Assembly (NCBI GenBank): GCA_900318855.1
Contig: ONMG01000099.1
Coordinates: forward strand, 1-11,911
Reading direction: 5' to 3'
DNA length: 11,911 nt
Origin: an uncultured Prevotella sp.
GTDB lineage: Bacteria > Bacteroidota > Bacteroidia > Bacteroidales > Bacteroidaceae
The notes under the pieces are model-generated. The model had not been told where the DNA came from. It ran no database searches and saw only the letters and a program-made list of their open reading frames with translations. Of this stretch, positions 6,222 to 11,911 are shown piece after piece. The position numbers and the translations under genes were made by a program. Within the stretch, counting starts at the first letter, position 1. Every line of letters begins with the position of its first letter.

Positions 6222-8804
6222 CTATTTGAGCTTATTGACGGCTTTCAGCAGTTGCTCACCCAGGCCGATGGTGTAGCCTTGCGATGAGAACACCACACGG
6301 TTGAAGGTGTCGGCAATGATGAAGACAGGCCGCTGCGTGCTGCTGTGCATCTTCATGCCCTCGGTAATCTGACGGAGAATGCTGCCGTCGGTATCTACTC
6401 CAAGGATGGTTCGCTCGGGCATTGTGCCATAATCCTCTTTCTGGTAGCGCTGCAAATCGCTCTCACTGCTAAAGAGGAGAATGAGTGGGCGCTGCCATGC
6501 ATCGATACCCGCCTTCATCTTTACAATGTCGCGCAGGGCATGGCTTGTGGGCTCTTCGCCTGGCGCTACCACACCCACGATGAAGTAGCCACGGCCGGTC
6601 TGTGACAGAATGCTCACGGCTTTGCCTCCGTGCGTGAAAGTAGACTCGCTGTTGAAACTGCCTATCACTGTCGGCTCATCCTCAACGATGGGGAAGGCGA
6701 GCGCAGTGGTAGTGGTCTTTCCCTCCATGACAGAGAACTCTTTTGTGAACACTTCCACTTTGCCGCTGGCCATGCGGGTGCCACCCACAAGCAGATAGTG
6801 GCCCGTCTCCATGGGTACCCCATTGGCAAAGGTGTTCTTCCAGTCGGCTTCCTCACCACTGCTGTCGGCAGCCTCGTTGTAGTTGAGCAGAGCAGAGGTG
6901 CCATTGTCCAGTCGGCTGATGGTGAAGTTGTAATAGTATTTCGGGTTGGGTAGCAGTTGTGTGGGTTTGTAGGTGAGCTTCAGTGTGCCCGAGGGAGCAG
7001 CCTTAGGCATGCTGCCTCCAAAGACAACGTCCACCCATTTGCCATTCTGCTGATACTGCAGCTTGCCCGTTACAACATCTTTTCGGGCCTCGATGTCAAG
7101 GCTGCGGGCGAGGTCGACGAAGAAGATGTCGCGTGAGCGTTCGTCGGCCATGCGCGACCGCCACACACCTATAGGCGTCTGAGGAATGTTGAGCACGTCT
7201 TTGATGGGGTAGGGGCGGATGTTGGTCTTCACCCATTCCACGAGTTTCGATGGGTCTTTGCGGAAGCTGTCGGCAACCTTCTGTGCAAACACATCTTGCA
7301 GGATGCACTTGAAGGGAGCCGTTATCATTTCGTCCTCCACACGTGGGCAGAGTTGGCTGCTGCGCGCGCTGAACTGATCTTCCAGGATGGTCATGGGCAT
7401 GTCTCTGAGATCCTTCTCGCTGATGGAGCGCAGTATCTGCATGGCACGCGCGTTGCTGTTTCCCTGGTGGCGGCTGGCAAACTGTTGAATGGTCTTCCAA
7501 TTGCTGCGCGCTGTCTTCAGCATCTTCCCCAGTTCGGTGGTTGTCTCCCCATTATAGAAGGTGAGCTGCTCATGCGTTTTGCGTATGGAGTCCTCGGAGG
7601 CAAACCGCAGGTTATTGGCTTTCCTCATGCTGTCGCTCACATTTGGCATCTGTGGATGTGAGGCCGGTGGGGTGAGTGAGAGCCTGGTGTAGTCGGCCCA
7701 GTTGCCACCCTCACGGAGGGTGATGTCAATGTTCCGGTCTTTACCGAAGGTCACCTTCTTCACTCCGAACTTTCCGTTTTTAGAGGCCCATACCATCATT
7801 TCGCCTAAGCCTGCGGTGAGATAGGTGTGCCCCTGATGGTCGGTGTATTTGATTACTGCGGGATAGAACTCGGCATAGTTGTAGATTCTGAATTCCACCT
7901 TGGCACCTTGTACCGGACGGCCCTGAGTGTCGACCACCCGGAAGTCGGCGCGGGCTGTTTGGGCATAGTTGTCTATAAGGTTGATTTCGGTGAAGGCCGG
8001 TGTCCGAAGTACCACCTCCTCTGGGCCATTGTAGTCGCCGAACACCTTGGTGTGCATGAGCAGCGCACGTGAGGCCGGCTCATTGAACCACCCCAGGTTG
8101 AGTACGGGCTCCGGCTCGCAGGCACCGAGAAACCACCATCGGCCGTCGGCCCATGCTTCGACCCATGCATGATTGTCGTCGGTGTGAGCCCATCTTGGAG
8201 TATAGACTTGCCGGGCTGGTATGCCCACCGCGCGTAGGGCCGCAACCGCGAAAGTGCTCTCTTCGCCGCATCTCCCCAGTCCATTGTGGTAGCAGGCCAG
8301 CGGAGACATTGTGCGACCATCCGAGGGATGATAGGTGACATGCTCGTGGCACCAGTGATTCACCTCGAGAATGGCATCCTTCATGGACAGATGGCGTACG
8401 CGTTCTTTCAGCTCACGATAGAACACCGTGCGGCTACTGTCCAGGTTCTCATTGTTCACCCTGAGCGGCAGCACAAAGTGGCGGAACAGTAGCTGAGGCA
8501 CCTGTTTGCCCCATGGCATCTCTCGCTGCGCCTGAAGCGTGACTCTGACATTGGTCAAGTGGAAGGCTGTGGTATAGTCGGTGATATCGGCCAATGGCAT
8601 GTAGGCATACAGGAATTTCAAGATTTCCTTCTCTTCGCTGTCTGCTGTGTGGCCGGGATTGAAGAATTGCGTGCCGATGAGCTTCATTCTCTTTTGGAAT
8701 GTGCTTTCTACCTTTGCCTTGTAGGCTTTGTCAGAGATGAAAGTTGAGGCTCTGAGATGTGTTGCCAGTAGAGGAAGGCATAGCAAAAGGATAAGTTTCT
8801 TCAT
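6222..8804 (-). CDS. Secreted transglutaminase-like protein
   Basis: An 860-residue exported protein. The signal peptide is MKKLILLLCLPLLATHLRA, with cleavage likely after residue 19, and there is no lipobox cysteine. The transglutaminase-like core lies near 140-240: GRCGEES with Cys179, DNHAWVEAW with His212, and FLGACEPEP, where Glu230 occupies the place of the usual Asp of the Cys-His-Asp triad. Residues 287-365 (starting VVDTQGRPVQGAKVEF) look like a carboxypeptidase-regulatory or Ig-like beta-sandwich. About 370-640 is an unrecognised, largely helical stretch. From about 735 to the end the pattern resembles a thioredoxin-type fold (FIVGVVAPGEEP at 741, then PVFIIADTFNRVVF near 826) but lacks CxxC. 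Bacterial relatives act as cysteine proteases, peptidases or crosslinkers; the substrate here cannot be predicted. It lies 15 bases downstream of cutC, so co-transcription is likely. Confidence 0.88.
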   Translation of the reverse strand: MKKLILLLCLPLLATHLRASTFISDKAYKAKVESTFQKRMKLIGTQFFNPGHTADSEEKEILKFLYAYMPLADITDYTTAFHLTNVRVTLQAQREMPWGKQVPQLLFRHFVLPLRVNNENLDSSRTVFYRELKERVRHLSMKDAILEVNHWCHEHVTYHPSDGRTMSPLACYHNGLGRCGEESTFAVAALRAVGIPARQVYTPRWAHTDDNHAWVEAWADGRWWFLGACEPEPVLNLGWFNEPASRALLMHTKVFGDYNGPEEVVLRTPAFTEINLIDNYAQTARADFRVVDTQGRPVQGAKVEFRIYNYAEFYPAVIKYTDHQGHTYLTAGLGEMMVWASKNGKFGVKKVTFGKDRNIDITLREGGNWADYTRLSLTPPASHPQMPNVSDSMRKANNLRFASEDSIRKTHEQLTFYNGETTTELGKMLKTARSNWKTIQQFASRHQGNSNARAMQILRSISEKDLRDMPMTILEDQFSARSSQLCPRVEDEMITAPFKCILQDVFAQKVADSFRKDPSKLVEWVKTNIRPYPIKDVLNIPQTPIGVWRSRMADERSRDIFFVDLARSLDIEARKDVVTGKLQYQQNGKWVDVVFGGSMPKAAPSGTLKLTYKPTQLLPNPKYYYNFTISRLDNGTSALLNYNEAADSSGEEADWKNTFANGVPMETGHYLLVGGTRMASGKVEVFTKEFSVMEGKTTTTALAFPIVEDEPTVIGSFNSESTFTHGGKAVSILSQTGRGYFIVGVVAPGEEPTSHALRDIVKMKAGIDAWQRPLILLFSSESDLQRYQKEDYGTMPERTILGVDTDGSILRQITEGMKMHSSTQRPVFIIADTFNRVVFSSQGYTIGLGEQLLKAVNKLK

Positions 8805-8819
8805 TGTTTGTTCTGTTCT

Positions 8820-9575
8820 TTAATGGCTGATGAGGGCGCTTATGGTAGTTTTGACGCGGCGCGATGTGGTATAGCTCAATGCTGTTTCGTCCATCCCCGG
8901 GGTCCCCATATAGACTTGGGGCTTGTTAGGAGCAGCGGAACGCCGGATTGTTTCCCGGGCTGAGAAGTGGTACTCGCGGATTCCGGTAGCTGTGAAGATA
9001 GAATGGATATTCTGCTCGTTGACTCCGCAACCAGCCATGATGGCAATGCGTTCCCGTGCAGCATCGTGCAGTTGGCGGAGCAGTGGAATGCCCTGGTCGG
9101 CTGTCGGCTGTTGACCAGAGGTGAGAATGCGGTTGAAGCCCATTGCAATGAGCGAATCTAAGGCCTCCATGGGAGCAGCACAACGGTCGAAAGCCCGGTG
9201 GAAGGTGACGCTCATTCCCTCTGCGTGGCTGAGCAGAGTCTGACATGTCTCTATGTCGACGTTCCCTTGGGTGTTGAGACAGCCGAAGACGACACCGTCG
9301 GCTCCCAATTGGCGGCACATGTCGATGTCGAGCTTCATGCGCCTGATTTCAAGGGGCGTATAGGCAAAGTCGCCTCCGCGTGGACGGATGATGACGTGAA
9401 GACGGGTGCGCTTAAGCTCATGCCGCGCCACGGCAATCTCTCCATAAGAGGGTGTGGTTCCACCTTCGGGAATGCCGGCACAGAGCTCCACTCTGTCGGC
9501 ACCGCCTTCCTGAGCAGCTATACAGCTCTCCACTCCATTGGCACATATCTCAAACTGAAAATCGTCTCGGTTCAT
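8820..9575 (-). CDS. cutC: CutC family protein (TIM barrel)
   Basis: A 251-residue cytoplasmic protein of the CutC family (E. coli CutC is 248 residues). The family was named for copper homeostasis in E. coli, a role later disputed, and no enzymatic reaction is firmly assigned. Conserved blocks visible in order: EICANGVES near the N-terminus, ADRVELCAGIPEGGTTPS, HVIIRPRGGDFAY, GADGVVFGCL, VTFHRAFD, NRILTSGQ, IMAGCGV and REYHFSA, which together make a TIM barrel. I chose the ATG at 9575 (MNRDDFQFEICANG) because it matches the family's N-terminus. The longer in-frame start at GTG 9602 would begin inside the terminator hairpin. It follows rpiB across a 47-base gap containing that hairpin and precedes the transglutaminase-like gene by 15 bases. 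I found no clear promoter. Confidence 0.94.
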   Translation of the reverse strand: MNRDDFQFEICANGVESCIAAQEGGADRVELCAGIPEGGTTPSYGEIAVARHELKRTRLHVIIRPRGGDFAYTPLEIRRMKLDIDMCRQLGADGVVFGCLNTQGNVDIETCQTLLSHAEGMSVTFHRAFDRCAAPMEALDSLIAMGFNRILTSGQQPTADQGIPLLRQLHDAARERIAIMAGCGVNEQNIHSIFTATGIREYHFSARETIRRSAAPNKPQVYMGTPGMDETALSYTTSRRVKTTISALISH

Positions 9576-9584
9576 AGTATGCAG

Positions 9585-9613
9585 AAAAAGGGCAGGCACC
9601 ACTGGTGCCTGTC
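9585..9613 (-). terminator. Rho-independent terminator between rpiB and cutC
   Basis: The plus-strand bases 9591-9613 are an almost perfect palindrome (11 pairs including one G-T, centred on 9602). Read on the minus strand, the hairpin is followed by five T's (9589-9585). It begins 10 bases after the rpiB stop and ends 9 bases before the cutC ATG, so it must either end rpiB transcripts or attenuate read-through into cutC. Confidence 0.8.
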
Positions 9614-9622
9614 AGCAAGGTT

Positions 9623-10066
9623 TTATTTCAAGGGTATCTTGCTGATGCGACGGAGATGGCGGCCTCCTTCGAAGTCGGTGGCAAAGAACTCGTCCATGAT
9701 TTTTGAAGCCGTTGTCTCGTCGATGTAACGGCCTGGCATCACGAGCACGTTGGCATCATTGTGCTGACGAGTCATATGCGCAATCTCAGGTTCCCAGACC
9801 AAGGCTGCGCGCACCCCTTGGTGCTTGTTGAGCGTCATGGCCATACCTTCGCCCGTTCCGCATATTCCTATACCGGGATAGACATCCCCTTTCTCCACGC
9901 CTTCAGCCAAGGCATGCGCGAAATCGGGGTAATCGCAGCTTTCGGCGCTGAAGGTTCCATAGTCCTTATATGGGAAGCCTTTCTCCTTAAGGTATTGTTT
10001 CACGTATTCCTTTAGTGCATAGCCGGCGTGATCGCTGGCCAATCCTACTGTCTTAACTTCCATCAT
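9623..10066 (-). CDS. rpiB: Ribose-5-phosphate isomerase B
   Basis: Interconverts ribose 5-phosphate and ribulose 5-phosphate in the non-oxidative pentose phosphate pathway (cytoplasm). At 147 residues it is close to the 149 of E. coli RpiB (RpiB/LacAB family). Conserved positions, shifted by three from E. coli: Asp12-His13 in ASDHAGYALK, the catalytic base Cys69 and Thr71 in GICGTGEG, His102 in RQHNDANVL, and Arg113 in PGRYID. GTGEGMAMTLNKHQ has Glu73 where the E. coli enzyme has Val, a variation I associate with Bacteroidetes. Two ATGs stand in tandem (10066 and 10063); AAGGA upstream fits either. It follows tkt by about 100 bases, which suits a shared pathway, but a strong terminator separates them. 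LacA/LacB or allose-6-phosphate isomerase are less likely alternatives. Confidence 0.95.
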   Translation of the reverse strand: MMEVKTVGLASDHAGYALKEYVKQYLKEKGFPYKDYGTFSAESCDYPDFAHALAEGVEKGDVYPGIGICGTGEGMAMTLNKHQGVRAALVWEPEIAHMTRQHNDANVLVMPGRYIDETTASKIMDEFFATDFEGGRHLRRISKIPLK

Positions 10067-10102
10067 CTGTCTTTTCCTTTATATATAGATAGGTGTAGTC
10101 AT

Positions 10103-10154
10103 AAAAAGGTGTACCTTTGCCGGAGAATGAAGTCTGCCCGGCAATGGTACACCT
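10103..10154 (-). terminator. Strong Rho-independent terminator after tkt
   Basis: Bases 10107-10123 and 10138-10154 are 17-base reverse complements with a single mismatch (10116 against 10145) around a 14-base loop. On the minus strand the hairpin is followed by a run of T's (10107-10103). It begins 11 bases after the tkt stop and leaves 36 bases before rpiB. Confidence 0.9.
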
Positions 10155-10165
10155 ATGGGTAAATA

Positions 10166-11911
10166 TCAAGCCTTAAAGAAGTCTAATACCTGCTTTTCAA
10201 CGTTTTCGGCTGTGAAGCCCAGTTTCTCGTCGAGCACCTTGTAGGGAGCCGAATAACCGAATCCGGGCATGCCGAAGACACAGCCGTTGGCTCCCACCAG
10301 TCCTTCGAGTGTCACAGGCAGTCCGGCCGTGAGGCCAAAGATGCGTGCTCCGGTAGGCAGTATCTGCTCCTGATAGTCCTTGGGCTGGCGACGGAAGAGA
10401 CCCTCTGACGGGACACTGACGATGCGCACCTTGATATCATCTTTGCGGAGCAGTTGTGCTCCGGCCACGAGCGTCGACACTTCGGAGCCTGAGGCAACAA
10501 GAATAATGTCGTAGTCGTCGTCGCTTCCTGCTACCACGTAGGCACCCCGACGCGCCTGCTCGTAATCCGTGCCTTCTGGCAGGTCGGCTACTCCCTGGCG
10601 CGAGAAGATGAGCGCAGTAGGTGTCGACATGTTCTCAATGGCCATCTTCCAGCACACAGCAGCCTCGTAGACGTCGGCCGGGCGGAAGACGCGCACACTG
10701 TCGTTGCCATGATGGTTCTGCATCTTCTCCATGAGACGGATTTGGGCCTCTTGCTCCACGGGCTGATGGGTTGGGCCATCCTCACCAACGCGGAAGGCAT
10801 CATGTGTCCAAATGAACTTGATAGGCACTTCCATAAGTGCAGCCATGCGGATAGCTGGTTTCATATAGTCGGAGAACACGAAGAAGGTGCCGCAGGCCGG
10901 AATCACGCCCCCATGCAGGTACATGCCAATGCACATGCAAGCCATGGTGAGCTCGCTTACGCCAGCCTGGAAGAAAGCGCCCGAGAAGTCGCCACGCTTC
11001 ATCTCATGCGTCTCGTTCAGAAAACCGTCGGTCTTATCGCTGTTGCAGAGGTCGGCCGAGGAGCACACCATGTTGCCCACCTGGCGCGCGAGCACTCCGA
11101 GGCAGGCCTGCGATGCCACGCGTGTGGCGGCATTGGGTTTCAGCTTCAGTGAGCTCCAGTCCACTACGGGAGCCTTGCCCGAGAACCATTCTTTCATAAG
11201 AGCAGCTTTGTCGGGATGAGCCTGGGCCCAGGCGGCCTCTATGGCGCGGCGGTGAGCCACAATGCCCCTCATCTCCTTGGTGCGGCGCTCGTAGAGTGCT
11301 CTGACGTCGTCCCAAACGTGGAACGGGTCGTCGGGATCACCGCCGAGATGCTTAATCGTATTGCGGTAGGCACCGTCGCCGAGTGGGGCACCGTGAGTCT
11401 TCACGTTGTGCTCGTAGCTGCTGCCGTCGTCCTTGAGCGCACCCTTTCCCATCACCGTATGACCAATGATGAGCGTAGGACGTTCCGTCTCATGGATGGC
11501 AGCGTCGAGTGCGCGCCGGATGTCGTCGACATCGTTGCCGTCGATGGTTGTCACAAGCCATCCCCATGCCTCGTATTTCTTGGCCGTGTCCTCGCACGTC
11601 ACTACCGAGCATTCTGTGGAGAGCTGTATGTCGTTGGCATCGTAGAACATGATGAGGTTGTTGAGGCCCAGTGCACCGGCAAGGCGGCCTACGCCCTGAG
11701 ATATTTCCTCTTGGATGCCACCGTCTGAGATGTAGGCATATATCTTGTGCTGCATCACTTCATGTCCGAGACGTGCCTCGAGAAACTTTTCAGCTATTGC
11801 GGCACCGGCAGCATAGGCATGGCCTTGTCCGAGCGGACCTGAGGCGTTCTCAATACCCCGCTCAATGCAGCGCTCGGGATGACCGGGAGTGGGAGAGCCC
11901 CATTGGCGGAA
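10166..11911 (-). CDS. tkt: Transketolase, lacking N-terminus (cut by window edge)
   Basis: Thiamine diphosphate enzyme that moves two-carbon units between sugar phosphates in the non-oxidative pentose phosphate pathway (cytoplasm). The frame is open from the right edge to a TGA at 10166: 581 residues of a family near 660-680, so roughly 85-95 are missing. Numbering from the first visible codon: GSPTPGHPE at 5-13 and GPLGQGHAYAAG (LGQG) near 25-36; ISDGGIQEE at 61-69, which stands in place of the usual GDG cofactor motif, with YDAND following; then in the pyrimidine domain GVSELTMACM with the catalytic Glu, and HDAFRVGEDGPTHQPVE near 370-386, the transketolase signature. The C-terminal domain ends DFFKA. 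No start or promoter is visible. The partner rpiB lies downstream beyond a strong terminator. Confidence 0.97.
   Translation of the reverse strand, partial: FRQWGSPTPGHPERCIERGIENASGPLGQGHAYAAGAAIAEKFLEARLGHEVMQHKIYAYISDGGIQEEISQGVGRLAGALGLNNLIMFYDANDIQLSTECSVVTCEDTAKKYEAWGWLVTTIDGNDVDDIRRALDAAIHETERPTLIIGHTVMGKGALKDDGSSYEHNVKTHGAPLGDGAYRNTIKHLGGDPDDPFHVWDDVRALYERRTKEMRGIVAHRRAIEAAWAQAHPDKAALMKEWFSGKAPVVDWSSLKLKPNAATRVASQACLGVLARQVGNMVCSSADLCNSDKTDGFLNETHEMKRGDFSGAFFQAGVSELTMACMCIGMYLHGGVIPACGTFFVFSDYMKPAIRMAALMEVPIKFIWTHDAFRVGEDGPTHQPVEQEAQIRLMEKMQNHHGNDSVRVFRPADVYEAAVCWKMAIENMSTPTALIFSRQGVADLPEGTDYEQARRGAYVVAGSDDDYDIILVASGSEVSTLVAGAQLLRKDDIKVRIVSVPSEGLFRRQPKDYQEQILPTGARIFGLTAGLPVTLEGLVGANGCVFGMPGFGYSAPYKVLDEKLGFTAENVEKQVLDFFKA

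Noticed and set aside
9576..9602. Longer cutC start at GTG 9602
   Set aside because: The extra residues (MVPALFLHT) do not match the CutC N-terminus, and the codon lies in the middle of the terminator hairpin.
10112..10119. TACCTTTG on the plus strand, matching the -7 consensus
   Set aside because: It lies inside the tkt terminator stem and faces the antisense strand of tkt, with no gene downstream. Probably chance.

Overview
The window looks like chromosome from a fairly GC-rich member of the Bacteroidales, most likely Prevotellaceae. Three things point there. Promoters fit the Bacteroidetes sigma-ABfr pattern (TTG, 20 bases, TAnnTTTG) rather than -35/-10. Leaders before start codons are A/T-rich with weak Shine-Dalgarno sequences. 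The pyruvate kinase, transketolase and RpiB proteins carry motif variants I associate with that clade. The genus assignment is an inference.

Layout from left to right: (1) bases 1-1337, minus strand: the N-terminal half of valyl-tRNA synthetase (valS), cut by the left edge. (2) 1338-1808: a divergent intergenic region with a promoter on each side and, between them, five 22-bp tandem repeats with a palindromic core, enclosed by an inverted repeat. (3) 1809-4211, plus: an 800-residue protein with a C-terminal Schlafen/AlbA_2-type domain behind about 600 residues that I do not recognise. It is the only gene here outside core metabolism. (4) 4212-4512: intergenic, holding the pyk promoter. (5) 4513-5976, plus: pyruvate kinase (pyk). 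(6) 5977-6221: two hairpins separating convergent genes. (7) 6222-8804, minus: a secreted or periplasmic transglutaminase-like protein. (8) 8820-9575, minus: cutC, 15 bases upstream of the transglutaminase gene. (9) 9623-10066, minus: rpiB. (10) 10166 to the right edge, minus: transketolase (tkt) without its first residues.

The minus-strand genes read in the order tkt, rpiB, cutC, transglutaminase. tkt and rpiB both belong to the non-oxidative pentose phosphate pathway, and pyk is in lower glycolysis, so the right two-thirds is largely central carbon metabolism. Strong terminator-type hairpins lie between tkt and rpiB and between rpiB and cutC. Each gene may therefore be a separate unit, or expression may step down by read-through. 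I see no good promoter in either gap.

The best candidates for something undescribed are the Schlafen-like protein, whose architecture is unusual, and the phased repeat array upstream of it. Nothing in the window proves that the two are linked. I found no tRNA, rRNA, CRISPR array, transposase or prophage gene.
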